This document shows positions 1-12,428 of a DNA stretch of 64,000 nt, in pieces. The number at the start of each line of letters is the position of its first letter. Positions within the stretch are counted from its first letter, which is position 1. The stretch is from Nocardia tengchongensis (GTDB lineage: Bacteria; Actinomycetota; Actinomycetes; Mycobacteriales; Mycobacteriaceae). A program made the position numbers and the translations under genes. The notes beneath the pieces were generated by a model. It did not search any database, was not told the origin of the DNA, and worked only from the letters and a program-made list of their open reading frames with translations. The stretch is from NCBI RefSeq assembly GCF_018362975.1, contig NZ_CP074371.1, forward strand, positions 3,162,001-3,226,000, written 5' to 3'.

Positions 1-130
1 CGCCCTCACGCCAGGCGGGCACCCCCGCCAGCCGGGCGATCCGGTCCGGATCGAGTCCGGCGCGCGCCGCCCGCTCCAAAGCGAAGCGGGCCATGAGAAT
101 GCTGTCGTGACAATCGGATCGAGTGTTCAC
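1..130 (-). CDS. AraC-family regulator, N-terminal part only (runs off the left edge)
   Basis: Only the first ~43 residues are in the window. From a GTG at 130 the protein reads VNTRSDCHDSILMARF and then a segment ending in AGLDPDRIARLAG. This matches the N-terminus of the two AraC regulators immediately upstream (DSVLLARFVLTRARAAGLD and DSVLLPRFVLSRAASAGLDP), the start of the AraC arabinose-binding-like sensor domain. An ATG at 94 is an alternative start, but it would lose the conserved D-S-I/V-L motif. The GTG lies 9 bases after the stop of the preceding regulator, so the two are probably co-transcribed. Ligand and targets are unknown. Confidence 0.6.
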   Translation of the reverse strand, partial: MNTRSDCHDSILMARFALERAARAGLDPDRIARLAGVPAWREG

Positions 131-139
131 GGCCGCCCG

Positions 140-1069
140 TCAGCACGCGGTCCGGCGGCGAGCGCTCGCCAGCTCCCGGGTCCAGCTGGTGCCGGCCGCA
201 GCCAACCGCCGCTGCACGGTGCGCGGACTGGCGCCCAGCCGCCGCGCGATGTCGTCCAGTGACACCGTCTCTAGGGTCACCGTCGCGCGGAAGTTCGCGC
301 CGTCCGGGTCCGATCCGGGCGTCTCGGCCCGGTCTCTGAGCGAATCGAGTTCGGCCGCAAGGAGATCGACCCAGGCGCGGGCGGGCGGGCTGGACAGGGT
401 GGCGACCGCCGCGCTGCGGCGCAGCACCGCGGCCAGCCGTGGATCGGCGGAATGCTGCGGCCGGTCCAGGTCGTGGCGCAGCACCGTGAAGGTGTCGGTC
501 TCGGCGCCGAAATCGACTGCCGCCGTGCCGAAGAACTCCCGGTACGGCGCCTGCCGCCGGGGTGGGCGCTCGCGCAGCGTGACCGCGACCGGCGTGATCC
601 GCGCCCGCGCCGCCTGCCGGGCGCGGGCGGTCAGGAAGGCGAAACTCGCCTGCGCGGCGACCTCCGATCCGCGCCCCTGCGCCGCCGTCTCCGCCGCGAA
701 GGTGACCTGCCGGTCGTTCTCGGCGATCACCGCCACCCGGCGGTTGCCCGACAGCCGCGACCCGAATTCGCCTACGGCCCGGAACCCTTCGCCGACCGTC
801 GGCGCGGTCGCGAGCAGATAATCCATCATCCCCAGTTCCCCCATTCCGTGACGTTCGGCCGCCCGCAGTCCCACGTGCGGCATATCCACCCTGCGTTCGA
901 ACAACTCCCACAATCGCGGGTAACACTGCCCCGGAACACTTCCCGAGGTCTCCTCCATCGCGCCCGGCCCGATCCCCGCCGAGCGCGCCAAATCCACCGC
1001 GTCCAACCCGGCCGCCCGAGCCCGGGTGAGCACGAACCGCGCCAGCAGCACGCTGTCCGCGCCGGTCAC
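140..1069 (-). CDS. AraC-family transcriptional regulator with shortened HTH
   Basis: 309 aa from GTG 1069, chosen because it begins the conserved VTGADSVLLARFV segment shared with both neighbours; a GTG at 1051 is possible. Residues ~1-200 resemble the AraC-type arabinose-binding (OruR/ArgR-like) sensor domain. The C-terminus carries one helix-turn-helix (DDIARRLGASPRTVQRRLAA) and then stops after about 18 residues. Standard AraC proteins have two HTH units in ~100 residues, so the second one appears to be missing. The neighbouring paralogue ends at nearly the same place, which argues against a random frameshift. It is the second of three tandem regulators. Function is inferred to be DNA-binding; effector unknown. 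Confidence 0.75.
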   Translation of the reverse strand: MTGADSVLLARFVLTRARAAGLDAVDLARSAGIGPGAMEETSGSVPGQCYPRLWELFERRVDMPHVGLRAAERHGMGELGMMDYLLATAPTVGEGFRAVGEFGSRLSGNRRVAVIAENDRQVTFAAETAAQGRGSEVAAQASFAFLTARARQAARARITPVAVTLRERPPRRQAPYREFFGTAAVDFGAETDTFTVLRHDLDRPQHSADPRLAAVLRRSAAVATLSSPPARAWVDLLAAELDSLRDRAETPGSDPDGANFRATVTLETVSLDDIARRLGASPRTVQRRLAAAGTSWTRELASARRRTAC

Positions 1070-1124
1070 CCGAACACCGCCGGACGGATTGTGAAACGTC
1101 GTGCGACAGCTGGTGTTCGATCGG

Positions 1125-2045
1125 TCATAGCGCGTCGTGGGCGGGCGGGTGCGTCCCTGCCGATCGGAACTCCTCGAGGTGCCGCTTGCGGGCCCGCTCG
1201 ACCTCCAGCCGCCAGGTGGTGCCCGATTCGGCGAGGCGGCGCTGGAGGGTACGGGGGCTGGTGTAGAGGCGGCGGGCGACCTGATCGAGCAGCGGGTCGG
1301 TGCCGTCGAGCGCCTCGGCCAGCGCCGCGGCCACCCGGTCGGGCCACTCGGTGGCGCGCGGGGGCGGCGGCGGCATGGTGGCGGCGTGTCGCCGCAGCAC
1401 CGCCGCCAGCAGGGGGTCGGCGGTGATCTGCGTTCGTTCGAAGTCGGCGTTGCGGAAGGTGATGCGGTCCAGCGTGGCGCCGAAATCCAGGCGGGCCGTG
1501 CCGAACTGCTCGGTGAAGGCGTCCAGCCGGCGCGGAGCACGTTCCCGCAGCTCCACCCGCACCGGATCCATGGGCTGACCGGTCATCTGGCGCATGCGCG
1601 AGACCAGCGAGGTCAGGGCCATCTGCACCGACAGATCCCGGCCGCGGCCGTCCATGTTGACGGTGTAGACGTCGAAGGTCGACTCGGTCTCCGTCTGCTC
1701 GCCGGGTTCGAGGCGGAAGTTGGTGGAGATCGAGCCGACGAAGGGTCCCAGCACGGCCAGGCCCGCGCCGACCGTGTCGGCGGTCGAGATCAGGTAGTCG
1801 ATCAGGCCGAATTCGCCGAGCCGGTAGCTGCCCGTGGCCCGCAGGGTCGCCTCCGGATCGTCCAGCTCGTGCTCGAACAGCTCCCACAGCCGCGGGAAGT
1901 AGTCGCTCGAGACCCGGGCGTCACCGTCGGCCAGTAACCAGCCCGGTATGCCGGCGGCCCGCGCCAGACGGGTCGGATCCAGGCCCGCGGACGCGGCTCG
2001 GGACAGCACGAATCGGGGCAGCAGCACGGAGTCGGAGGTGTGCAT
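1125..2045 (-). CDS. AraC-family transcriptional regulator, paralogue of the next gene
   Basis: 306 aa starting MHTSDSVLLPRFV. It has the same architecture as the 140-1069 gene: an arabinose-binding-like sensor domain (conserved YFPRLWELFE and LGEFGLIDYLISTADTVG segments), then a single HTH (DQVARRLYTSPRTLQRRLAE), ending ~29 residues later without a recognisable second HTH. The gene is 55 bp upstream of its paralogue on the same strand, and a GC-rich hairpin separates it from the acyl-CoA ligase operon further upstream. The three tandem copies probably arose by local duplication. Regulated genes cannot be named from the sequence. Confidence 0.75.
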   Translation of the reverse strand: MHTSDSVLLPRFVLSRAASAGLDPTRLARAAGIPGWLLADGDARVSSDYFPRLWELFEHELDDPEATLRATGSYRLGEFGLIDYLISTADTVGAGLAVLGPFVGSISTNFRLEPGEQTETESTFDVYTVNMDGRGRDLSVQMALTSLVSRMRQMTGQPMDPVRVELRERAPRRLDAFTEQFGTARLDFGATLDRITFRNADFERTQITADPLLAAVLRRHAATMPPPPPRATEWPDRVAAALAEALDGTDPLLDQVARRLYTSPRTLQRRLAESGTTWRLEVERARKRHLEEFRSAGTHPPAHDAL

Positions 2046-2104
2046 CTGCCAATGGTGCGGTCAATTCCGGGCCGGAAACCCGGAATTCGCGGAACTGTGA
2101 GACA

Positions 2105-2147
2105 GCCCGCTCGCCCCCTGAATTTCTGCGGGTGGCGGCGAGCGGGC
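2105..2147 (-). terminator. GC-rich hairpin after the acyl-CoA ligase operon
   Basis: Perfect 11-bp arms GCCCGCTCGCC (2105-2115) and GGCGAGCGGGC (2137-2147) enclose a 21-base loop. It lies between the 63-aa gene and the AraC gene, both on the minus strand. There is no clear T-tract, so this is a candidate factor-independent terminator or transcript-stabilising hairpin of the GC-rich actinobacterial type. Confidence 0.45.
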
Positions 2148-2170
2148 CGGGTCGAGTGTTTTCCTGTGGG

Positions 2171-2362
2171 TCAGGCCCGCAGGAAGGTGGCGGCGATGCC
2201 CCAGAAGCGGCCGCGGTCGACGGCCCGGAAATCCCATGTCTGCGTGATGTTGTGGGTGGTGCTGACGATCTCGGTCACATCGAAGTCCTCGCGGGTGGCG
2301 GTTCCCTTCGCCTCGAGGGCTTCGATGACGTAAGCGGTAGCGGTTTCCACGGTGTAGCGCAC
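2171..2362 (-). CDS. Small conserved-looking protein of unknown function (63 aa)
   Basis: Reads MRYTVETATAYVIEALEAKG and continues to FWGIAATFLRA. It is a compact soluble protein with no signal peptide, cysteine or membrane segment that I can see. GTG 2362 is the only conventional start: upstream the frame stays open without a start codon for 19 codons back to the TGA of the acyl-CoA synthetase, which is in the same reading frame. The coding-like codon pattern and amphipathic first helix support a real gene. Its position 57 bp after the ligase stop suggests co-transcription. I do not recognise the family. Confidence 0.55.
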   Translation of the reverse strand: MRYTVETATAYVIEALEAKGTATREDFDVTEIVSTTHNITQTWDFRAVDRGRFWGIAATFLRA

Positions 2363-2419
2363 GGGTGTTCCGATCTGTTGTAGGGGCAGGGCATCGAAGG
2401 GGTGGTGCGGTATACGGAT

Positions 2420-4138
2420 TCAGCGGGTGGTTTCGCCCAGGACGTCCTCGTAGCGGTACTCGGTGGGGATGGTGGTGCCCGCCGCGTGTGCCTGCTCCTC
2501 GCGGTGGCGCAGGTCGACGCGGCGGATCTTGCCGGAGATGGTCTTCGGTAGCTCGGTGAATTCCAGGCGGCGCACCCGGAGGTAGGGCGCCAGGTGATCG
2601 CGGGCGTATTCGAGGATGGCTCGGGCGGTTTCGGCGTTGGGTTCCCACCCGGCCGCCAGCGAAACGTATGCCTTCGGCACGGCGAGCCGCGTGTCGTCGG
2701 GTTGCGGGACAACGGCGGCCTCCACCACGGCCGGATGCTCGATGAGCACGCTCTCCAGCTCGAAGGGCGACACCTTGTAGTCGGAGGACTTGAACACGTC
2801 GTCGGTGCGGCCGATATAGGTGATGTGGCCATCGGCATCCCGGGCCGCGACATCGCCGGTGTGGTAGTAGCCGCCCGCCATGACCGCGGCATTGCGTTCG
2901 GGGTCACCGAGATAGCCGGTCATCAGATTGACCGGCGCCGCGGCCAGATCCAGGCAGATCTCGCCCTCGTCGGCGAGCTGCCCCGTGATCGGATCCACCA
3001 GCACCACCGGCACGCCGGGCGCGGGCCGCCCCATGGAGCCGGGCACCAGCGGCTGTCCGGGCGTATTGCCCACCTGCAGCGTGGTTTCCGTCTGACCGAA
3101 GCCGTCCCGGATGGTCAGGCCCCAGGCCTTCTCGACCTGCGCGATGACGTCGGGGTTCAAGGGTTCACCGGCGCCGAGGATCTCACGCAGACCGGCCGGT
3201 CGCTCACCGAGGTCGGCCTGAATGAGCATGCGCCACACCGTGGGCGGCGCGCAGAACGTGTTCACCTCCGCGCGGCGCAGCTGCGCCAGCAGGGCCGCGG
3301 CATCGAAACGCGCGTAGTTGTAGACGAATACGGTGGCCTCGGCCAGCCACGGCGTGAAGAAGCAGCTCCAGGCGTGCTTGGCCCAGCCGGGCGCGCTGAT
3401 GGCCAGGTGCACGTCGCCGGGCCGGACCCCGATCCAGTACATGGTGGTCAAATGACCGACCGGATAACTGATCTGGGAGTGCTGCACCATCTTGGGCTTG
3501 CTGGTGGTGCCGGAGGTGAAGTAGATCAGCAGCGGATCGGTCGCCTCGGTGACGGCCCGGAACGGCCCGGCCGACTCCACGGCCGAGGCGTCGGCGTAGG
3601 GCTGCCAGCCGGCGGTGTCGCTCGAAGGACCCGCCTCGCCCACCACGATTCGGGTGTAGTCACCGGGCACCTCGTCGAACTTGCCGGTGTCGCCGTGATT
3701 GGCGATGACGAAACGCGCTCCCGCCCGCTCGATTCGGTCGCTCAGATCGGCCGGGCCCAGCGCGCCGGTGGTCGGCATGATGACCGCGCCCAGCTTGGCC
3801 ACCGCCAGCATGGCCTCCCACAGCTCGACCTGATTGCCCAGCATGAGCATCACCCGGTCGCCCTTGCCGACGCCCAATCCGGACAGCCAGGTCGCCACGC
3901 GGTCGGAGCGATCGGCCATCTCGTCGAAGCTGACCCGCTGCTCGGACCCGTCCTCTTCGACGATCCACAGGGCGGGCCGATCGTTGCCGCGGGCGATGGC
4001 GTCGAACCAGTCGGTCGCCCAGTTGAATTCACCGGTCAGCCGCGGCCATTCGAAATCGCGGACGGCCGCGTCGTAGTCGGTGCCGGCGGCCAGCAGCCCG
4101 TCCCGGGCCGCACGATAGGCATCGGTGTTGTGCTTCAC
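2420..4138 (-). CDS. AMP-forming acyl-CoA synthetase (medium-chain/ACSM-like)
   Basis: 572 aa; activates a carboxylic acid as acyl-AMP and transfers it to CoA. ANL-superfamily motifs are all present: the P-loop-like [11 protein letters not shown] near residue 190, FGQTETT (A5), YYHTGDVA (A7), the hinge [15 protein letters not shown] (A8) and the C-terminal catalytic-lysine motif [10 protein letters not shown] (A10). The enzyme resembles acyl-CoA synthetases of the acetyl/medium-chain type rather than long-chain FadD. The start GTG 4138 overlaps the stop of the upstream ligase by four bases (GTGA), which implies translational coupling. Substrate is not deducible; short to medium chain or aromatic acids are likely. 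Confidence 0.88.
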   Translation of the reverse strand: MKHNTDAYRAARDGLLAAGTDYDAAVRDFEWPRLTGEFNWATDWFDAIARGNDRPALWIVEEDGSEQRVSFDEMADRSDRVATWLSGLGVGKGDRVMLMLGNQVELWEAMLAVAKLGAVIMPTTGALGPADLSDRIERAGARFVIANHGDTGKFDEVPGDYTRIVVGEAGPSSDTAGWQPYADASAVESAGPFRAVTEATDPLLIYFTSGTTSKPKMVQHSQISYPVGHLTTMYWIGVRPGDVHLAISAPGWAKHAWSCFFTPWLAEATVFVYNYARFDAAALLAQLRRAEVNTFCAPPTVWRMLIQADLGERPAGLREILGAGEPLNPDVIAQVEKAWGLTIRDGFGQTETTLQVGNTPGQPLVPGSMGRPAPGVPVVLVDPITGQLADEGEICLDLAAAPVNLMTGYLGDPERNAAVMAGGYYHTGDVAARDADGHITYIGRTDDVFKSSDYKVSPFELESVLIEHPAVVEAAVVPQPDDTRLAVPKAYVSLAAGWEPNAETARAILEYARDHLAPYLRVRRLEFTELPKTISGKIRRVDLRHREEQAHAAGTTIPTEYRYEDVLGETTR

Positions 4139-5772
4139 GCGTTCTCCTCGGTCAGGCCGAGCAACCGCGCGCTGATCTCGCGCATCTCGACCTTGCGGAT
4201 CTTGCCGGTCACCGTCATCGGGAACTCCTCGACGACATGCACGTAACGCGGCACCTTGAAATGGGCGAGCTTGCCGGTGCAGAACTCGCGCAGACCTGCG
4301 GCGGTCAATTCGGTCGCGCCCGGCCGCAACCGGACCCACGCCATCAGCTCCTCGCCGTACTTGGCGTCGGGCACGCCGATCACCTGGGCGTCGAGGATGT
4401 CGGGGTGGGTGTAGAGGAACTCCTCGATCTCGCGCGGGTAGATGTTCTCGCCGCCCCGGATCACCATGTCCTTGATGCGCCCGGTGATGGCGACGTAGCC
4501 GTCGGCGTCCATGGTGGCCAGGTCGCCGGTGTGCATCCAGCGGGCGGCGTCGATGGCCTCGGCGGTCTTCTCCGGCTGACCCCAGTAGCCGAGCATGACC
4601 GAATACCCGCGGGTGCACAGCTCGCCCGACTGCCCGATCGGGACCGTCACGCCGGTCACCGGGTCCACGATCTTGATCTCCAGGTGCGGCCCGGCCCGCC
4701 CGACGGTGGCGGTGCGCTGCACCAGCGAATCGTCGCGGCGGGTCTGGGTGGAGACCGGGCTGGTCTCGGTCATGCCGTAACAGATGCTCACCTCGCGCAT
4801 GCCCATGCGCTCGATGACCTGCTTCATCACCTCCACCGGGCACGGTGATCCGGCCATGATGCCGGTGCGCAGCGAGGACAGGTCGTAGGCGTCGAAATCC
4901 GGATCGGCCAGCTCGGCGATGAACATGGTCGGCACCCCGTACAGCGAGGTGCAGCGTTCGGCCGCAACGGCTTCCAGGGTGGCGCGCGCGTCGAACGACG
5001 GGGCCGGAATTACCATGGCCGCGCCGTGCGTGGTGGCGGCCAGATTGCCCATCACCATGCCGAAACAGTGATAGAAGGGGACCGGGATGCAGATGCGGTC
5101 CTGCTCGGTGTAGCCGCACAGCTCGCCCACGAAATAGCCGTTGTTCAGGATATTGTGGTGGCTCAGCGTCGCGCCCTTGGGGAAACCCGTTGTGCCGGAC
5201 GTGTACTGGATATTGATCGGATCGTCGGTGGACAGCGCCGACTGCGCCGCCGCCAGCAGGTCCGGATCGGCCGCGCGGCCGGTGGCGAACAGATCACGCC
5301 ACTCGATGCTGTCCAGCAGCACCACCTGCTCGAGCTCCGGGCACTCCGGGCGCACCTCGTCGATCATGGCCGCGTAGTCGGAGGTCTTGAACGAGGGGGC
5401 CGCCACCAGCAGCCGGATCCCGGCCTGGCCCAGCACGTAGCGCAGCTCGTGGGAGCGGTAGGCCGGATTGATATTGACCAGGATCGCGCCGATCTTGGCG
5501 GTCGCGTACTGGGTCAGGGTCCACTGCGGGCAGTTCGGGGCCCAAATGCCCACCCGGTCGCCCTTGCCGATGCCGGCCGCCAGCAGGCCCAGGGCCAGCG
5601 CGTCCACCTCGGCGGTGAACTCGCGGTAGGTCCAGCGCGCGCCGGTGGTGTAGTCGATGAGGGCCTCGCGGTCCGGATGCGCCGCGGTGGTCCGGTCCAG
5701 GTTCGCCCCGATGGTGTCGCCCAGCAGGGGAGCGTCACAGACTCCGTAGGTGTAGCTCGTGCTCTCGCTCAC
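4135..5772 (-). CDS. Fatty-acyl-CoA synthetase (FadD-type)
   Basis: 545 aa, a second ANL ligase upstream of and coupled to the first. Motifs: [57 protein letters not shown] and the A10 lysine in TVTGKIRK. These place it in the fatty-acyl-CoA synthase group common in actinomycetes. GTG 5772 ([10 protein letters not shown]) is preferred; the reading frame stays open upstream for 74 more codons, but that part is the antisense of the divergent regulator. Only 55 bp separate it from the GAF-LuxR gene, so both probably share a divergent promoter region, and that regulator is the obvious candidate controller. Confidence 0.87.
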   Translation of the reverse strand: MSESTSYTYGVCDAPLLGDTIGANLDRTTAAHPDREALIDYTTGARWTYREFTAEVDALALGLLAAGIGKGDRVGIWAPNCPQWTLTQYATAKIGAILVNINPAYRSHELRYVLGQAGIRLLVAAPSFKTSDYAAMIDEVRPECPELEQVVLLDSIEWRDLFATGRAADPDLLAAAQSALSTDDPINIQYTSGTTGFPKGATLSHHNILNNGYFVGELCGYTEQDRICIPVPFYHCFGMVMGNLAATTHGAAMVIPAPSFDARATLEAVAAERCTSLYGVPTMFIAELADPDFDAYDLSSLRTGIMAGSPCPVEVMKQVIERMGMREVSICYGMTETSPVSTQTRRDDSLVQRTATVGRAGPHLEIKIVDPVTGVTVPIGQSGELCTRGYSVMLGYWGQPEKTAEAIDAARWMHTGDLATMDADGYVAITGRIKDMVIRGGENIYPREIEEFLYTHPDILDAQVIGVPDAKYGEELMAWVRLRPGATELTAAGLREFCTGKLAHFKVPRYVHVVEEFPMTVTGKIRKVEMREISARLLGLTEENA

Positions 5773-5827
5773 ACCAGTAGGATCTACGTCACACTCACCC
5801 TCGACTACCCCCGAAAGGGGCTGACCG

Positions 5828-6688
5828 ATGACCACCGCCGCCGACGGGCTCCTGCGTCCCAGCGACGGCGACGCCCTGCGCGCTGAGCTGCGCGGTCTCG
5901 CGGCTCTCAGCAAACTTCCGGTGGTCTTCGGCGGTGAGGTGCACGCGGGCACGCTGGTGCTCAGCGAGTTCGTCGGGACCCGCACCAACGGCATGCGCGG
6001 GCTGGCGGTCGCGCCGAGCTCGGGGCTGGGCGGCTCGGTGGTGGCGTCCGGCCGGCCGCGTTCGGTGGCCGACTACCGCTCGGCCGCCACCATCACCCAC
6101 CACTACGACGGCCCGGTGCTGGGCGAGGGCCTGCGCGCGGTGGTGGCGGTGCCGGTGGTGGTGAAGGGCGAGGCGCGCGCGGTGATCTATGTCGCCACCC
6201 GCGAGTCGGGGGTGATCGGCGACGGCGTCGCCGACGAGATGGTGCAGGCCGCCCGGCGGCTCAGCACCGAACTGGTCATTCGGGACGAGGTGGATCGGCG
6301 ACTGCGGCTCTCGTTCGCGCGCGACGCCCTGACGAGCGCCAATTCGATTGCCACCGAACAACTCCGGGACCTGCATGCGGAACTGCGGGGCATCACCCAG
6401 GTGGTCTCAGACGCCACGGCGCGGGCGCGCCTGCGGGATGTCACCGAGAAGCTCGCGCGCCTGGTCTCGGGCGTGGCGGCGGCCGACGACGCGGTGACGC
6501 TGGCTCCGCGGGAACTGGACGTGCTCGCCCACATCGCCCTGGGCTGCACGAATCTGGAAGCGGCACAGCGGCTTTCCCTGCGCGCCGAAACCGTCAAGAG
6601 CTACTTGCGCAGCGCCATGACCAAACTCGGGGCCCATAATCGCCACGAGGCGGTCGTGCGAGCACGCCGCCTCGGGCTACTTCCGTAG
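5828..6688 (+). CDS. GAF-domain LuxR-type response regulator
   Basis: 286 aa. Residues ~25-150 form a GAF-like small-molecule sensor domain, followed by a linker with helical character (~150-215) and a C-terminal LuxR HTH ([25 protein letters not shown] to [24 protein letters not shown]). It resembles GAF-LuxR regulators that sit next to acyl-CoA ligase or aldehyde dehydrogenase genes in actinomycetes. It is transcribed divergently from the two ligases. No phosphoacceptor receiver domain is present, so control is probably by a bound ligand. Start ATG 5828 follows a GGGG-containing leader. A hairpin terminator directly follows the stop. Confidence 0.82.
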   Translation: MTTAADGLLRPSDGDALRAELRGLAALSKLPVVFGGEVHAGTLVLSEFVGTRTNGMRGLAVAPSSGLGGSVVASGRPRSVADYRSAATITHHYDGPVLGEGLRAVVAVPVVVKGEARAVIYVATRESGVIGDGVADEMVQAARRLSTELVIRDEVDRRLRLSFARDALTSANSIATEQLRDLHAELRGITQVVSDATARARLRDVTEKLARLVSGVAAADDAVTLAPRELDVLAHIALGCTNLEAAQRLSLRAETVKSYLRSAMTKLGAHNRHEAVVRARRLGLLP

Positions 6689-6717
6689 TCACCCCTACCC
6701 CGTGGGGCAGGGGTGAC
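6688..6717 (+). terminator. Intrinsic terminator after the GAF-LuxR gene
   Basis: The arms GTCACCCCT and AGGGGTGAC flank an inner CCCC-GT-GGGG stem with one A/C mismatch. AATTTCT follows on the plus strand. It sits between convergent genes and starts on the last base of the stop codon, so it probably terminates the plus-strand transcript. Confidence 0.75.
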
Positions 6718-6774
6718 AATTTCTGGGATTCTCCTGGGGTTTCAGGGGCTTGCCTCTGAGAGCTACGAGAGTTG

Positions 6775-7122
6775 TCAGTCTGCGACGAGGTGGCGAATGC
6801 TCTCGCCGCCCTTGGCGTGGTGGAGTCTGCCGAACTTGCTGTCGAGTAGGTGCGCCATGCTGTCGGCGGCCCCGGTGTAGGCATCCTCGACGGTGGCCGC
6901 GCGGTGGGTGGTGGCCACCGGTGGCTGGCCCTTGGGCCGGGCTTCGAGGGTGCACTTCTTGTCTTCGGAACCGCCCTTGTGTCCGTTCACATCGGTGATG
7001 TGGGCTTCGACCCGGGTGAGATGATCCGCGAACCGGTCCAGAACCGCAGCGATGGTATCGGTTGCATCCTGGGCGATCGCGCCGCCGCCGACGTTCCGGT
7101 CGGCGAAGACCTGGATTTGCAT
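6775..7122 (-). CDS. HPF/RaiA-type ribosome-associated factor, short form
   Basis: 115 aa from ATG 7122 (MQIQVFADRNVGGGAIAQDA), chosen because GGAG lies nine bases upstream; the frame extends to 7179. The sequence follows the ribosome hibernation/S30EA N-terminal fold: a beta strand, a helix ending in FADHLTRVEAHITDVN, then the positively charged strand KKCTLEARPKGQPPVATTHR and a final helix. These factors bind the small ribosomal subunit near the decoding site in stationary phase. The protein lacks the C-terminal dimerisation domain of long HPF, so it would be expected to act on 70S monomers. It lies downstream of the MurG-like gene on the same strand. Confidence 0.72.
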   Translation of the reverse strand: MQIQVFADRNVGGGAIAQDATDTIAAVLDRFADHLTRVEAHITDVNGHKGGSEDKKCTLEARPKGQPPVATTHRAATVEDAYTGAADSMAHLLDSKFGRLHHAKGGESIRHLVAD

Positions 7123-7230
7123 GGCTGGCATCTCCAATCTCTCGGTAATTGCCGAGAACTTGCTGACACCTTCGACCATACCTATCCAGGCTGAGACTCG
7201 CCTGTGGGATTCATCGCGTGGCGACCGAAA

Positions 7231-10903
<3,673 letters not shown>

Positions 10904-10984
10904 TCCGGTCGTCCGTCACCGAGCAAGCCGGGTCGGCGCTGCATCCGGCGACCACGAGTCCGCAGCGGTTCACTGGAGGTTGCC

Positions 10985-12055
10985 ATGAGTTCGTCGACAG
11001 CGGCCGGCCCCGCTTTCTCGCACCGGAAGGGCCTGCGGGACAGCGGAATCGGGTCCGGTGACCGCGCCCACTATCTGCTGTGCCGCGCCCAGCGGCTGAC
11101 CCGGCCGCTGCTGCGGGCGGCGTTCGACACCCTGCCCAGTGAACTGCGCCTGATGGCCGAGTATCACGTGGGCTGGTGCGACGCCAACGGTGTCGTCACC
11201 GCGGGGGAGTCGGGGCGGGGTCTGCGGCCCGCGCTGGTGCTGGCCGCCGCGGGCGCGCTGGGTGCGCAGCCCGCGGCCGCGGTGCACGCGGCGGCCGCGG
11301 TCGAGATGGTGCACAACTTCACCGTGATCCACGACGACATCGTGGACGGTGACACCGTGCGGCGCGGCCGGCCCGCGGTCTGGCAGCTGTGGGGCGTCGA
11401 CGACGCGGTGCTGGTCGGGGACGCCTTACACAGCCTGGCCATCTGGACGCTGGCCGACGCGCCGGCGGCGGCGACCCTGGACAGCATCGCCCGGCTCGCG
11501 GACGTGGTGATCGAACTGTGTCTGGGGCGGCATCACGACCGCGCCCAGGATTCCGGTCACGGCGGGTCGCTGGCGGAATGCCTGGAGACGCAGCGGCATC
11601 AGCGGGCCGCGCTGCTGGGTTGCGCGTGCGCCATCGGCGCGCTGTGCGCGGGCGCGCCGTCGGAGGCGGTGGCGGCGATGGACCGTTTCGGTCGCGAGCT
11701 CGGTCTCGCCTGCCAGTTGTGCGAGGACCTGCGCGGCATCTGGGGTGAGCCCGGCAATCCGAGCCGACCTGTCGGTCATGATCTGATGCGGCGCAAGCAT
11801 TCGCTGCCGGTGGTGGCCGCGCTCGAGTCGCCGACGCCCGCGGGCCGGGAGTTCGCCGCGCTCTACGCCTCCGCGGACGCGCTGGATCGGGAAGCGGCCG
11901 TCCGCGCCGCCGATCTCATCGCGCGGGCGGGCGGAAAGGACTGGGCGCAAGCGGAATCCCGGCGTCATCAGCGGGCCGCCGCGGACATGCTGGCGGGGCG
12001 GCCAGCCGCCGATCTGCTGGCGCTGGCCGAATGCGTGGTGCCGCGCGATCGGTGA
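10985..12055 (+). CDS. Polyprenyl diphosphate synthase (isoprenyl precursor supply)
   Basis: 356 aa with a strong GGAGG site before ATG 10985. The first aspartate-rich motif is intact (HDDIVDGDTVRRGRP, D117-D121). The second, normally DDxxD in a QxRDDLLGIWGD context, reads CQLCEDLRGIWGEP, so the first Asp is Glu. The distal basic motif LMRRKHSLPVVAAL is conserved. It condenses IPP with allylic diphosphates to FPP or GGPP, and lies 81 bp downstream of the terpene synthase, so dedicated precursor supply is likely. The altered second motif may affect chain length or rate. Confidence 0.85.
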   Translation: MSSSTAAGPAFSHRKGLRDSGIGSGDRAHYLLCRAQRLTRPLLRAAFDTLPSELRLMAEYHVGWCDANGVVTAGESGRGLRPALVLAAAGALGAQPAAAVHAAAAVEMVHNFTVIHDDIVDGDTVRRGRPAVWQLWGVDDAVLVGDALHSLAIWTLADAPAAATLDSIARLADVVIELCLGRHHDRAQDSGHGGSLAECLETQRHQRAALLGCACAIGALCAGAPSEAVAAMDRFGRELGLACQLCEDLRGIWGEPGNPSRPVGHDLMRRKHSLPVVAALESPTPAGREFAALYASADALDREAAVRAADLIARAGGKDWAQAESRRHQRAAADMLAGRPAADLLALAECVVPRDR

Positions 12056-12428
12056 GCGTCGAATTCCCGGACCGATGCAAATTCGGACAAATCAATTCGA
12101 CCGGGCGGTTCATATTGTGCGGCAATATCTTTCCGTGATCCCGACGTCAAGAAGGGTTAACCGAGCTGCGGCCGGTGTAGCGGATCGCTTGCGCTGGTGA
12201 TGCTGGTTTCCGCACCCAGCGAATTCGGTAGCGCGAAGGAATTAGGTAATCGATTCGCCGGAATCCATTGCTCCAAAACTGCTGGGCTGTCACGATATCC
12301 CACACGCGGTGAGCGGGTTCGATGCGAGTCGCCGTCGAAATATCAACCAGGCGTGCGTGTCTCGCTCTCGGCTGCCACCGTTCGCGAATTCACGCCGTGC
12401 CGTCGTGTCTATTCCCAGGAGTTCGCGC
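12056..12428. other. Intergenic region between prenyl synthase and PATAN/roadblock gene
   Basis: This stretch of about 370 bp has a locally lower GC content (12,060-12,290) and presumably contains the promoter of the following gene. I see no RNA gene, strong hairpin or repeat in it. Confidence 0.4.
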
